Shown here in pieces: positions 32,785 to 45,788 of a stretch of DNA of 64,000 bases. The translations under genes and the position numbers were made by a program. The stretch comes from Nephrocerus scutellatus (taxonomy: Eukaryota > Arthropoda > Insecta > Diptera > Pipunculidae). The DNA lies in contig OX352761.1 in NCBI GenBank assembly GCA_947095585.1, forward strand, positions 93,499,833 through 93,563,832, in the 5' to 3' direction. Position 1 is the stretch's first letter. Each line of letters opens with the position of its first letter. The notes under the pieces are model-generated. The model saw only the letters and a list, made by a program, of their open reading frames with translations. It was not told the DNA's origin and did not search any database.

Positions 32785-33540
32785 TCATAGCAGTCTCTTG
32801 TCTAATATCAGACCAAGGTACTTGACCTCTTCGCTGATTGAGATCACTTCGCCATTGAGGGTTATTGGTCGCATTCGCCCCAATTTCCTTCTGTTGGTCA
32901 AGGGAACCAGTGTGGTTTTGCTTGGGTTCACCCTAAGTCCCACTTCTTGGCACCATCTGCTTGTGATATTTAGTCCATTTTGAACTATGTCACATAGAAC
33001 TTCCTCGAACTTCCCCCTGGCCACAATGACTATATCGTCCGCGTAACCCTGGGCTACAGTTCCTGCTTCAGCTAGTCGCTGAAGTAGTTCGTCTACAAGA
33101 ATGCTCCACAGTAGCGGAGAAAGTACTCCTCCTTGTGGGCACCCTCTTGTCGTGTTAACCATAATGGTTTTGTCACCGACTATGGTTTCTGCTGTTCTGG
33201 TGATAAGCATCTCGCACATCCGTTTACTGATTGTGCCGTCTACTTTTTTCTTTTCTAGAGAATTTCTTATCGCTTCATGTGATGCGTTGTCAAACGCCCC
33301 TTCGATATCGAGGAAGCCACATAGAGCAATTTCCTTACTGGCGAAGAAGCCCTCTATGCTTTCCGTCAGTTCCCACAGTGCGGTCTCCGTAGATCTGCCC
33401 GCTCTGTATGCATGTTGACTGGAATGCAGTGGTTCTTTTACCAGTATAGTCGACCTTACATAGTTGTCGATAACCTATTCGATAGTCTTTAGGACGAACG
33501 AATTGAGACTGATTGGTCTGCAGGACTTTGGGTGTGTGGG
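32785..33540 (-). pseudogene. LINE ORF2 reverse transcriptase, one in-frame stop
   Basis: The frame reads FIPKVGKKDPTHPKSCRPIS, a TAG at 33477-33475, then QHAYRAGRSTETALWELTES, FLDIEGAFDNASHEAI (motif A), RGCPQGGVLSPLLWSILVDE and GYADDIVIVARGK (YADD), and the thumb with VKYLGLILDKRL. It then stops at 32785. All RT catalytic motifs survive apart from the stop. Confidence 0.85.
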
Positions 33541-33551
33541 ATCCTTCTTCC

Positions 33552-34100
33552 CTACCTTAGGTATAAATACCACCTGCTCTTTGCTCTCTGCTTTTCGTTC
33601 TCTGTGAACTCACCTTCATGGTTTCTCAGTGAAGCCTTGAAACAACTAGTGTCTTTTGCCATCGGTTTGTAAAGTCTGGTAGACTCCTTAGTGTTTTTTA
33701 CCTCCTCACAGAAGTTACGAAAACTTCTGCGCTTTGCTCTTCTCACTTCTGTATTATATGCCGTGAGAGACTCTATGTATTGCTGCCAATTGCCCCTTCT
33801 CTTGGCGGTCTTGAAAAGTTTTCTTACCTGCCTTCGATGGGCTGACAGTTCTACGTTCCACCATGGAAAATCCTTACCCCCTTTGGGTGAACTCATCGGG
33901 CAGCTCGACTCATATGCGTCAGAGATTGCCCTAGTCATTTCCACTGCTGCGCATACTAGCTCAAGCGGGCATCTGGCCACTCTTTGAACTGAAGCGTGTA
34001 GTAGATTGCTCTGTAAATATGTTCTAAATTTTTCCCAATTTGTCTTTCTGGGGTTTCTAATAACCCTTTCCTCTAGGACCAGCCCTCCCAATTCAAACAA
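33552..34100 (-). pseudogene. LINE ORF2 region between endonuclease and RT
   Basis: An open frame with GKDFPWWNVELSAHRRQVRK and RRSFRNFCEEVKN, typical of the spacer before the RT in this LINE group. It ends in FTENEKQRAKSR, where a deletion shifts into the RT frame. Remains of the endonuclease (VREEVLDITFG near 34170) lie just upstream in another frame. Confidence 0.75.
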
Positions 34101-34676
34101 AATTAATCTATGGTCTGGCAGAGTTGGTTCGGAGGAGACTCTCCACTGTCGTAGTTCCGAAGGTGATGTCGAGTACCTCTTCCCTAACCCTAGTCACAAA
34201 TGTTGGAATACTACTTACATTGTAAATATCTAGGTTTTCCTTCACCAAAAACTCTAAAAGGTACTCACCCCTCTTATTTGTGTCAGTGCTCCCCCAAACT
34301 GGATTGCCACCACATCCCGGGTTATGAATTCTGAAAGAGATAGATAATTAATACTATTTCTAACGACGATGCAGGCCCGTGGGGCAACCTGTCCCACTTC
34401 ATATATCACCTTTGCATCACTGCAAGACAGACCACATATCTGTCCCCTGTAGAACTAGGCTTCCTGGACCAGCACTAGTCCCAGATGTTGTTTGGTGAAC
34501 GTCCTAGCCACCACGGCGGCTGCCTCTTTGGCCTTATGGGTGTTCACCTGAGCAATGCGTGTGCTGGTCATGATCTAATTATCTGCAGAGGGCAGCTGCC
34601 CCTCTCCAGTCTCTAGCTCGAGGTACTGGATCTCCTCCAGCAACTCGTCCTCTTCTAGCTGTCGGATCGCCTCCAG

Positions 34677-35489
34677 CTAGTAGTGCACAATGTACGGTTG
34701 GGGAAGGGCAGAGAGGTCTTCCATGATGGGTACCTCTTCTGCTCCCGCTTCTCCTTCCGTATCCATTATACCTACCCCCTGGGGGTCATCTGCTGCAAGA
34801 GCGGGAGGGTCTTTTTGCCACTTCTCCACCTGTGAGCCTTCTTTCTGCTTCAGGCCACCCACCGATATCTTGCCATACCGATATCTGATGGAGTGACCTG
34901 CCTCTTTTATGACATCTCTGCTGCGGGAGTCAATGGAAATTGTGGCGAATACGCCACCGCTTTCCTCTCGACAGCCGATGACCTTCCACATATCTACGTC
35001 GAGTCCCTCATTCTGTGCTCCAATCAGGGAGATGGAGCGCTCCATACTCTGCCGATTGCTTCGTGACAGAAACACCGACATAATAATCGGCTTGGGTATG
35101 TCGTCCCCGTCCCTGGCCACGAGCTTCGGTCCCTTCCACGTCGAAAGGGTTGGAGCATGTGCCTTAAGCCAAGCCGCCGAGCGTCCATCGCAACAGTCGA
35201 CTAGAATCATCCCTGGCCTGAAGTGGACGCCGTCGAAGCCAATTTTGACCTCCCAGCCCAGCGCCACCTCATCCAGGATGGATTCCTCCAAAGTTGCCAA
35301 CTGCTCGTGGGTCAGTGTCTCCTCGGGATCATTCTCCACGAGGATAGCGACCCTGACTGGCTTAGTAGCCTCCGCATAGCTAGGCTGAGAGCCCCCACTA
35401 CACCCGAAGGGGGCACTGGTCGACTGCCCGGTGCCCTCCCTCAATCTCTTGTCCTCCCTAGGTGGTGGAGTGATGACCGATGGCCCCCT
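34677..35489 (-). pseudogene. LINE ORF1 with DUF4780-like region
   Basis: A frame of about 270 codons after an in-frame TAG at 35492-35490. The core VRVAILVENDPEETLTHEQL, then LVDCCDGRSAAWLKAHAP and IIMSVFLSRSN, resembles the DUF4780 domain found in ORF1 of insect LOA-type LINEs. It ends in an acidic, Pro-rich tail. Presumably an RNA-binding ORF1 protein. The frame is also open beyond the TAG, so the copy was truncated by that stop. Confidence 0.75.
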
Positions 35490-35660
35490 CTACACCCCCT
35501 GGGGAATGACGACGGGAGGTCTATGCCCTACAACCGCCAACTTTCTATCGTCTACCTCCTTCCTCGCCTGAGAGGGTTCTATGACCTGCTCAAGGAGTCG
35601 GAGATAGTGCCTATTCCCCGCCCCACTGAGGCCCTTTCTCAGGGAATCGTCCACACCTAA

Positions 35661-37997
35661 TGGCGAGTGGCTTCATAAGGAGATACCCACGTGACTTTGT
35701 GGATATTTTAACGCGCAAACCTTTTACTCGCAACGACCAAATTATTGCTTGCTCCCATCTCTATGATTCGTTGTCCATTATCATTAGTGTATTCGTGTAA
35801 GCTATGGGTGCCACTGTACTACCTGCGTGAGCCGTGGGGTCCGACTGCAGCATAATAACTATCAGTTATGTTGCAGGACTTAAAACGGCAGAATAAGAAA
35901 CGGTTTACTCCAAATGGAGGACCGCTAAGTAGCAAAATATAAGGAGTGGCTTAAAGAATTCTTCTTTTTCATCATCTGGGGAATCCTCTGTAGGTACGTG
36001 AACTTTTATGAGGCTTATGTTTTTAAATTTGCCCCGCACGCACAAAAGAGCTTTACGTCCGACTGTCACATGTCTTGGAAATATCAAGTGCAACAACTTT
36101 GCTTTCAACAAATTTGTGAACTATTTAGTTTTAATTTTTTAAAACAAGAGCGAGAGTCAAGAGTTTATAATACGTATATGGTGTGTAATAAACATTTTTA
36201 TAACAGTGTTTTGGAATTTCCTGAAAACATACTATGAAACATTTTATTATTTGTTTTTTTTTTTAACTGAAGTATTCAAATCAAACATTCTTTTTTTCTT
36301 GCGCCGAATTAGCAAAACTAACCATTGTCCGCCGACGAACGATAACATAATTTGTGAAACTGTGGTTCTGTTTCCAGATACACCGTACCAGATTTATTTA
36401 TCTAAAAATCTAATCCAATGAAGAACAACCTCTAGCATTCGCATTAAATCATTCCATGTTTTAAATTTTGAAATTCTACACAAGAGCTCAGTGCAATTAT
36501 GTGAAAACGAAAAGCTGTGCCAGAAGTATGGATCCTCTTCAAAGCTATGAACAAAGCTCAACGCAATGGATGCAAATAATGTCCGGATGATGTATAGACT
36601 CGGTGTGCAGGTTGATATGCACAGGGCAACACTTATGACTCCGTATGCCCCTTCAGCTTCAATTGTTTATGAAAGTACGATTGTAGTTTTATATCCAACG
36701 GCCGTGCATGGCATTGTTCATTGGATGTCGGCGTGACCCGGGAGAAGCATGCGGTACTTTACAGTCAAAATTAAATTTAGCAGCGCCATTGGGCAGTTGA
36801 ACTGGCCAAACAACCGATCTATGTCTGTGAAATTCTTGTTTAATACGAATTTAGTATGTGATAATTGCTTACCCGCTAATTCCAACAACGAACAGATTCC
36901 AAAACAATGGCAGTGAAAACCATTGATGCAAAAATAAGTGCCAGGGCTGTGATTAGACAATTGTCACATATTGAGCTAGAACTATTATGGTTATTATAGA
37001 ATTTTTAAAACAATAATATTTGTAAAAGTTTCTCCATACACAGTAACATCGATCTGTTCTATTATTGAGGTTTTAATGATGTTGGCTTTAATTGGGGTTG
37101 ATGGTCTTAAAAGATATTCTTATGTATGAGTATATTCTTTAAATCTGAGACGTGGATTCCACCCAGGGCCTTTTAAAAAATTAAAATTTTGGACGGCTCT
37201 GTTCGACCCATTATAAATGAATAATTCCGTAATAACTTGCAAACGACAAATATGATCATTATCATTGTACAACCATAATCATAAAACGAACTTAATTTTA
37301 TTAGCGAAGGGACATTCTATGTCCAATGGCAAGCGGATGTTCCTACATAACCAAGATTTTTGATATCAATACAAAAATATTTTCTAACACCATTGGCTAA
37401 AGAATACTATTGTTTTTTGTTCATTGCTGAAAATACACTTAAAATTTAACTATGTGTTTAAAAGAAAGAAAACCCTAAAAACTGGCTTTTTGTACGTTTA
37501 CTTTAAGTTTTTAATTTAATAATTAACTTGAATCTCTTATAATATAAGATGAGTTTAACTAGAGAGAACTTAAACTACATAAAGAATTTGTTAAAATTCA
37601 AAATGTCTATTAGAAGACTGATGTGATTCCAATGCCATACACACCAATTTACAAAAAAATTCTTTATTTCTTACTCTTTTTACCCTTTTTGCTATTTGAT
37701 TTATTTTTTTTTTGATTGCTCATATTATTACGATGATAATACTTTACTGCAATACACTTTAAAGGATTGTTAATTATAGAAAATAAAAATTAAAGGTTTG
37801 CTAAATATTTTCAGATAAATTGAATAAATATATGAAGTTCAGTTTTCGGCAATTGTATAATTAAAAAGTTAAAACACTTGCGTAGTTGTACTTCTTCTAG
37901 TTATTGTTAAATAAGAAAAAATAAATGTGTTTAAATTTGTAAACTCGTTTCATTCTTTTACTCGGAGAAGCGTAATACACAACAATGTAATGACTTT
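35661..37997. other. Unassigned 2.3 kb
   Basis: No supported gene. A minus-strand open frame at 36960-36718 overlaps a hydrophobic stretch and a GGGTAAGC donor-like site near 36866. That hints at a decayed or real exon, but no family is recognised. The rest is AT-rich. Confidence 0.35.
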
Positions 37998-39085
37998 TTA
38001 AATTCTCTTTATTAACTTCGCGTGCCCGTGATCTGTTTGTTTGTCTGTCGTGTATTACGATAAATTTTTAACCCACTTCCCAAAGCCCGATTTTATTGAA
38101 ACTTGTGTCCAAAGTTTTAATAAAATCGGGCTGTGTATTTCCGGTGACAACAGTTTCTATAAGAATTTCGAGCCCCTCGGGCCTCAGGATCGAGTGGTTG
38201 CCCTTATAAATTTTTTAAAATTAAGCCTGATTTCTTCACATTTTATACACGTGTAGATCTCCGTAAATTTATTTTGGAGTGATCGGGCCGCGGGGTCGGG
38301 TGGCACCCATACAAATTTTATAAAAAAAAGTACCCGATTTTCTTCAAATTTTATACGCATGTGTATATCAAATGGACAACATCTTTTTGTAAAAATGTGG
38401 GTCCGGGGGCACTCATACAAATTTTGTAAAAAGGTACCCAATTTTCTTCAAATTTTATACGCATATGTATATCAAATGGACAACATCTTTTTGTAAAAAT
38501 GTGGGTCCGGGGGCACTCATACAAATTTTGTAAAAAGGTACCCAATTTTCTTCAAATTTTATACGCATATGTATCTCAAATGGACAACATCTTTTTGTAA
38601 AAATGTGGTAGTGATCGGGCTCCGTGGTCCGGGGGCACTCATACAAATTTTGTAAAAAAAAGTACCTGTTTTTCTTCAAATTTTATGCGCATGTGTATCT
38701 CCGATGACAACACTTTTTGTAAAAATTTGGAAGTGATCAGGCTCCAGGGTCGGGTGGCTCCCATACAAATTTTATAAAAAAAGTACCCGATTTTCTTCAA
38801 ATTTTATACGCATGTGTATCTCAAATGGACAACATATTTTTGTAAAAATGTGGTAGTGATCGGGCCACGGGGTCCAGGGCACCCATACAAATTTTGTAAA
38901 AAGGTACCCGATTTTCTTCAAATTTTATACGCATGTGTATCTCAAATGGATAATAACTTTTTGTAAAAACTTTTGAGTGATCAGGATAAGGGGCTCCTAA
39001 ATTTTTTTTTAAAAATGTTACCCGATTTTATTCAAACTTTGCACATTACAATTAGAGAATATTACACAAAAAATTTGTTTGTTGT
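37998..39085 (+). repeat. Family E repeat with an expanded unit array
   Basis: Left end TAAATTCTCTTTATTAAC at about 37999, the standard first units, then a tandem array from 38331 to about 38960 and the right end ATTAGAGAATATTACAC at about 39050. Minus-strand open frames here share the repeated peptide FLQNLYECPRTHIFTK and come from the array. Confidence 0.85.
38331..38960 (+). repeat. Tandem array with 104-base units
   Basis: The anchor word GTACCC(A/G)ATTTTC recurs at 38330, 38434 and 38538 with exact 104-base spacing; the matching GTACCT recurs at 38662. The 104-base units lack the TAGTGATCGGGC block present in the longer units, and neighbouring copies are nearly identical, which indicates recent local amplification. 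Confidence 0.85.
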
Positions 39086-40745
39086 TTTTTTAGAATTAAG
39101 TTATAAATTATTAGTTATAATTGCAAATTTTAAAGAAGTTCATTACAAATTCATATAATAATTTTATATAACTGTATATATGCGACATTTTTGAGGCATT
39201 GGAATGGGCATAGCATTGATGTGGACAGATGAAACAAATTTTTTTTATTTGTTGTTGCAATGAAACAATATATAATTAATCAAATAATTTAAGTTATAAA
39301 AAATAAATAAATAATAAAAGCTTAAAAGCTTAAAATGGAGAAATTAGAAAAAATTTCCTTGGTTTGATAAATTTAAGAAACATCTTCGCAAAAAACGGCG
39401 TTATTCAGTTTTATACATTAATCAAAAACGACAGTCGAACTTTTAGTTTTTGTTTAAAAAAAATCTAATATTAGTCAGCAATAATTATTATTAAAAAAGT
39501 GTACCGCTAAAAAACTGAACTGTGTGTACAAATTACATATATCCGAGAAATGTGGCGGTGAAAATACCTTGTTGTCATGTGAGTGGCGAAAAATAACCTT
39601 TAAGAAACTGAACTTAAGAATCTTTGATCTCGGAAACAACAGAATTCACACAAGATGATTTATTGATGGTCCATGACATTTTATTGCAAAACTTAAGTTA
39701 GAACGGCATAAAATATCCAAGCGAATCGTTCTGCGGTTGAAAGTTTTTGAAATGAAAAAATAATTGAAGTTTTCAATTTTTTTAATACGGTTCATAACAT
39801 TTACCGCTTACCACCTACTTATTAAGTTTAATGTTTGAAAATGTCCTGGACGTCAGTGTATTAAGTAGGAATAAGTGGGTACCAACTATAATAATATATC
39901 CGATTTGGGTTTTATTATGCGGCCGATTAAGTTAATTGGGTAGACAATAAAATATTTGTTTGTTACAAATTACATAAAAAATAAAGCAGAAACCCCACTT
40001 TTCAATCACTTGAAAATAAAATTTGCACATACTCACATATTCCAGACTAAATGTACCCATTATATGGTTGTTAAATATAAACGTGAGCAATTGCTAAAAA
40101 GAGGGATTCGTCAGACAGGCGACGTTATTGGCGCGCGTCCTGGGGGCAAAACTGAAATCATCGTTTCACTGCTGAAAAATCAATGATTTCTGTTTTGGCT
40201 TTTCATCGATTTTTTTTTTCATATTAATTTTAATTGAATTACAATTTATTAACATTTTGCATTCATTTAAGTAATATTCATATGCTGCTCAGTACTCAGT
40301 ACTCAGATATTATGAATGTACTGTAGTATAGTAGGTATATAGAAAAACGCAGTTAATATGTCAATTTAAAAAGTACATACGAGTATATGCAATTGTGCTG
40401 GTCAGTTGCACCAACTACCAGCTTCCACAGCGCTGAATTTTATCATCCAGCGGTGGAGTTTCCTATTCATACAACAACAAACATATACTGGTATATAATT
40501 CGCAATTAAATTAAAGAAACTTACGAGGAGATTTTTCCGCGGAAAAAATGCATTTGCACCACATGAAAAATTTAAGATAAATTTTGCGTGTTGTACACAA
40601 TATCCTTCATAAAGCAAATTAAATTTTTAAATATAAATTACTGCTCGGACCCATAATTTACAATTTAATGTATAATTATTATAACTCAATTATAAATGGC
40701 TAATTGAAGTTCGTTCGTTCGTTCTTTGGAGTAGTATTGTTTTAA
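39086..40745. other. Unassigned 1.7 kb
   Basis: Very AT-rich. Open frames at 39956-40186 (+) and 40617-40402 (-) have no recognisable domain. Confidence 0.35.
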
Positions 40746-40783
40746 TTTTTAAATTCTCTATATTAACTTTGCGTGCCCGTGTA

Positions 40784-43700
40784 TGCCATCCATGCAGCCG
40801 TACAGTTTCCCGGAATGTCTCTATGCCCCGTCACCCAGCACAGGTGGATATTAAACTAATCCGCCATCTCCCTAAGAGATGATGAGCAGTTAAGGGCTAA
40901 GGTTGAGTTTGTAGAGACTGATTCTAGGGATTTCAGCGCGGCTTGGCTATCGTTTGATCCCGCTTTAACATGAGTTTCTATGTAGCGATTGATATGCCTA
41001 GAGAACCATATTTCGGTGAGATGGGTAGTGGAGTTCCTTGCTTGGTGAGTTCATCAGCCGTACAGTTTCCCGGAATGTCTCTATGCCCCGTCACCCAGCA
41101 CAGGTGGATATTAAACTAATCCGCCATCTCCCTAAGAGATGATCAGCAGTTAAGGGCTAAGGTTGAGTTTGTAGAGACTGATTCCAGGGATTTCAGCGGG
41201 GCTTGGCTATCCGAGAATATATGGATATCCTTAGCGGATATGACGTTACTCTTCAGCCACGCTCATACATAGAGACTAGCTGATCTTTGGAATTTTTATC
41301 TAGATTTACTTTCTTATCTAAGGCAGTCCACCAAACAGTCAAGGTTAATCATTTCGCCAAGTGAGTCGTTTACTTTCAAAGCCGTCAGTGAATCTGTGAT
41401 CGCAGATGTGTTGACGTTATTAAAAGCGCCTTCAATATCTAGGAAAGCTACCATAGTGTACTTTCTTGTAGTGTAGGGAATATTTAATGGAAGGTACTAG
41501 CGTTTTCACAGGTTAACCCTTGCAATACGCAAGTTGATCTGTGGACAGAAGTTTCTCGTCAATGCTAGTACGTATGCGGATATCTATCAGTCTTTCCAGT
41601 GTTTAGGAGGGACGATGATAAACTGATTGGTCTAAAAACTTTGGAATTAACGTGCGTGCATTTGCCCGCTTTGGGTACAAATACCACTTTAACCTCTCTC
41701 CATAGATCCAGAATGTGGACCAGATCAAGACAACTCTTTGGAATCGTCTCCAGCAAAGGAAGGATAATGCCGTCTGGTGCTGCAGATTTAAATGGTTTGA
41801 AGCTAAACAGTGCCCAAAGCAGTTTATCCTTGTTTATTAGATCATTGCAGATAGTTGTGTCAGTGTTTTGCCTGTTAAAGTTACTTACAACATGGGAGCT
41901 ACCCAGAGTATGGGTGTCTAGAAGCAGATTGAGCGATTCTTCGCTTGAGGTAGTCCAAGTGCCATCTGCCTTTTTCAATGAGCTAGGCATAGTTGGATTG
42001 GTAGAGAAGATTTTTTTTAGCCTAGATGCCTGGGAAGATTCTTCTATTTTGCCACAGAAGAGTCTCCGGGATACTCGCTTAGCTTTCCTTAATTCTTTTT
42101 TATATAATTTGAGGGATGTTTTATAGGCATCCTAATTGGACTCCAGTCTGGTGACCTTGGCTGAGTTAAACAACTTCCTGCAGCTGTTCCTAGTAAGTCC
42201 TAACTCCGAAGTTCACCAATGGGGTTTCCTCTTGCCTCTTGGACGAATCAGAGGACAGGAAACTGACAGCGCTTTATTGAAGACCCAGGTGAGTTCCTTA
42301 ACCTTGTTGCCAATTGTTCATTGGTGTTACGGGGGGGAATTAAAAGTTCAGAGTTTAAGTGGCGCTTAAACGTTTCTCTATATTTGAGCCCATCAGTTCT
42401 TCTGTAATTTCTGAAGGCTGTTTGGCAGGAGGATTCATCATCTAGACTGAACTTCCCACTTGATCGTTAGCGAGATACGCCGATGCAATCCAGTAGGTAC
42501 CCTTGGCAGTCTCTAGTTGCGCCGCGGTGACATCTCTATCGCCAAAGTTAGGAAGTAAAAAGACATTTAGATTTCTTTTCGCTAATATGCAGGATCTGAG
42601 GTTACCTTTATCTGCCACATATAGTGGGTAATATCCAGGAGTCCTGACACAATGAACCAGGTTGTTAACAATCATGGTTCCTGGATCAGGACGATGTCCT
42701 CTCCATCTTTCAGCAGACGAAGTAGAAGGGAGGCCGAGACCTTTTTGGAGTGTTAGAAGTTAATCTGAACTAACTGCAGCATTATTTACTACAGCTAGGC
42801 AGGGAAACCTCAAAAGGAAGACCTCCAGGTCTTCCCTTTCTGAGGGAGAACTAAGTAGTTCGTCTTCATTAGGGAAGTCCACCGTCTCCAAATCCTACAT
42901 ATGGTCGGCGATAGAGACGGACGACAGTGACGGGGTCACCGAAACTGTAGGGGCATCATCATCCATAGATTGAAAGGTGACGAATGCTCCAGATTCGGGA
43001 ACGTGTTGCTGAGCTGGAGAACTTGAAGAATTTCCTCCACAGTGTGGGGTTCGTTGGGGATCCAGGTGCGGGCCCTCGGTCTGCTTGGTATATTCTTCAT
43101 TGCCATAACCTCGAGCCTGGCACCTGGCCAAACCTCCCCCAGGCTACTTATAGCTTGCTTTTAGAGATCAAAAGATCTCAAGTCATCACAGGCGATTAGC
43201 TTGATGCGGCATTGATGCCAACCGCCCTCGCAATTGATCGGAGGAGTTCTTGGTGGTGCTTCATGAAGGTCAGTAAGTTGCCAGACAGCTTTACCTTGAT
43301 CACCTACCACCGTTCTGGGGAGATCGTGCCATCACTGTCGGTACGATCAATAACTGCGACAACGATCTTGTCTTTCAAGACGTCGCTAAAAGACCTTAGA
43401 GATTTGTCAGTGGAGCTGGTATTTTGTACATTGGTACTCTTGGAAACTGGAGCCTGAGCCCATTTGAGCTTCGCTACCTGACTCAGAGTTCTGTTGGTCT
43501 CCGAAATATTTCCGAGGGCCTCGAGTGGCATTTCGCAGATCCTTGTAGTGTGATCTGGGTGGAGTGCGTAGTCGCAAACGTCCACTGCCAGATGCGCCTC
43601 CAAGGTTGGCGTCTGTAGTAGGGGGAGCTACTTTGTTACCTGCAGCGGAAGTACCATGAAGTGCCACTGCCGGTAGAAGACATGCTTTTAATAGCCCTCC

Positions 43701-44225
43701 TGCGGTTATCGGCAGTCGATGAACCACTGTCTCTAGTTGCAAGGGCACTTCCGGTAGACAGCAAATTCACCGTGCCACCGTCCGGTTAGAATTGGAACCG
43801 GTCTTTGAAATTATTGGTTTTAGTTTACTCGAACTAGAAAATCAAAAACTTCTAGTATGCTGCATTTTTGTTCCCACGAGTAGCGGATAAAGGAGGTCCA
43901 TCTTTACATAGATCCGCAGTATACAGATAAAGCAGGCTTTTCTGGAGGTCGCCAGGTATCCAGATCCACCGTAAACGACTGGGGGTTTTTTTTAAACTGG
44001 ATCCCCAGCCAGGCTGATTATTGGCACGGTGCGTGTCACACCTTAATCCAGCCCAGGGGATAAGGATAGGCTTAGGGTGGAAGAACAGAAAGGTGGGGCA
44101 GAGGGACGGGGATACTGAAGATTTATGAGTGACCTTTAGTTTCAGGACTCATCTAGAGAAACGTTTTCGATAATCTTTGACCTTACTTAGCCCATACAAC
44201 TCGCCAAGTTCGACGCTCAGGTAGA
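40784..44225 (-). pseudogene. LOA-type LINE without its 3' end, degenerate
   Basis: Minus-strand order: ORF1-like pieces from 43748 (SFSDVLKDKIVVAVIDRT near 43390, resembling DUF4780), an endonuclease piece (IVNNLVHCVRTPGYYPLYV, 42675), pre-RT and RT finger pieces (WREVKVVFVPKAGK and FRPISLSSSL, 41990-41565), then RNase H (SDSQAALKSLES, CWVTGHRDIPGN). The RT palm is missing. The copy stops inside RNase H at the E left end, where a normal LINE would continue to a 3' UTR and tail. Confidence 0.8.
40795..41211 (-). repeat. Tandem 260-base duplication inside the LINE RNase H
   Basis: Bases 40795-40951 and 41055-41211 (157 bp) are the same apart from about three substitutions, spaced exactly 260 bases. 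Both encode the RNase H core. On the minus strand the second copy is cut at the E junction. Confidence 0.9.
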
Positions 44226-44390
44226 AATTGTGATCACAAAACTTTTTATAAAAAATGGAAGGGATCGGGCCTCATGGCTGACTGGCGCCCATATAAATTA
44301 TTCTAAAACTAACCCGATTTTCTTAAATTTTATCTTCGATTAGAGAATTTACATAAAAAATTTTAATTTTTATGGGTTGTTTTTTTACTC

Positions 44391-45788
44391 GTAACTATGT
44401 AAAACCTATCTCCTGTACGAACAATCATTTTATACATTCCGTTGGTTACCAAAAATTCCAAGGTGGGAAATGTTCCGTAAAATCATGTTCTAAATATTTA
44501 TTGTAGCAAAACTCCAACAAAAAAAATGCGTGCACTATCGAAGTCTTGTTACAGGTGCCGTTTTTGTCACCCGAAATTTCAGTGCAAGCATTGCACCGCA
44601 AAAACATGTGATCTATTGCTTTCGCTTTTCTGCCTACTGTCTCTGCCACATAGGAATATATCGTCACTAGTAAATGCACATAATTATGTATGTATGTATG
44701 TATGTTTTCTTTTGTTTCGATATCGAGTACATACTTTTGGAAACGATACTTTTGGTTGCGATATACCAAGTAGGTTTTGGATCGAATGGAGGCTTTGTAT
44801 CAAGTTGGTTTATCTTGGGTGAAAAATACATAAGTTTTTAAAAAATAATTCCAATGTTCAACTTTTTGAAAAACGAGCTTAAAAATTTACATCGACTCTT
44901 GAATTTTTCAACAGTGTCAAAAAACATTGTACTCAGAATTGACAAGCAGATTTCAAGCAGCGGTTGCAACGTTATAGGATCATAGGTTAAAAAATATCCG
45001 CTTTCAAAATTTCAGCGCCTGTGGAAGTGTGATTCAGATATTCGTACAACAATCACTTGAACGAGAAATCGATTAAGTGGAAAAGTTACTCTTTTGGGAA
45101 TTATACCACAAAATGTTTCTTTCGATAATATATAAAAATTAAATAAAACAAATAAAAGATATACAAAAAAAACAATAAAAATTGTTTTCTCGTTGATTGG
45201 ATTCGAGAAGGTATCGATACATTTCTTGTGATACCAAGTAGGTATCGTTATTTTCTTCCGATACTAGTATCGGGTAGAAGTACTCCATTCTCCATACATT
45301 AGCGGTGTCGTTCTATCCCTACTGTCACCGCTTTCTCTTTTGTGGTTCCTTACCGTCTGCTTCGCCATGCAACAGCGAGTTCGACAAAATTGAATCGGTG
45401 GGAAAGAGAGCATGGAGTTGGCGCGGAAATTCACCACTGTAAAATTAATTTCTAAAGTTGGTGTTGCGAAAACGTAAAGGTAGCCCAAAATAGGTTGAAC
45501 CATATTTATGAATCTTTAAAAGTAACCCGTTAGTTATCCTTTTGAGGTTATCGTTTGAGTATTTTATAAAACAAATTTCGTATTCAACAGAATAGTTACA
45601 ATAATAAGTTCCCTATTTAAATATTCAAACGTATGCCGATTAAAGGTTCTAAATTCACAACAAATATACATCATTTCACTAAATAAAAATATTCCAAGTC
45701 TTTTCAATAAAAAAAATATTATTTGGTGTCATTAACATATGTAATCATTTGGTCTTACCGTAGGTTACAACCAAAATAAATTACTATT
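44391..45788. other. Unassigned 1.4 kb 3' of the PDZ-RING gene
   Basis: No supported gene. It has a small (ATGT)n run at about 44689-44705, and several ATCGATA/GATACC words at 45210-45270. Open frames at 44446-44822 on both strands lack recognisable domains. Confidence 0.35.

Larger units (their letters stand above)
31649..35660 (-). mobile_element. LOA-type LINE, nearly complete but degenerate
   Basis: Minus-strand order is ORF1 with a DUF4780-like region, endonuclease remnants, RT, RNase H with a Cys/His finger, 3' UTR with a run of 15 C (31722-31736), then the triplet tail. The layout and RNase H fit the LOA clade. Stops, a frameshifting deletion near 33570 and decay of the endonuclease at 34100-34600 show it is inactive. 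The exact 5' end is not determined and may extend beyond 35660. Confidence 0.85.
40746..44390 (+). mobile_element. Composite: family E ends around a LINE
   Basis: A plus-oriented E left end (AAATTCTCTATATTAAC, then GCGTGCCCGTG) lies at 40750-40780. A plus-oriented E right part lies at about 44228-44390, with one unit, GATTAGAGAATTTACAT and TTTTTATGGGTTGTTTTTTT. All sequence between is a minus-strand LINE lacking its 3' end. The two E parts are in the order and orientation expected of one element. Confidence 0.65.

Noticed and set aside
38331..38960. CRISPR-like regular array
   Set aside because: Units are 104-124 bases with no unique spacers and belong to a dispersed eukaryotic repeat.
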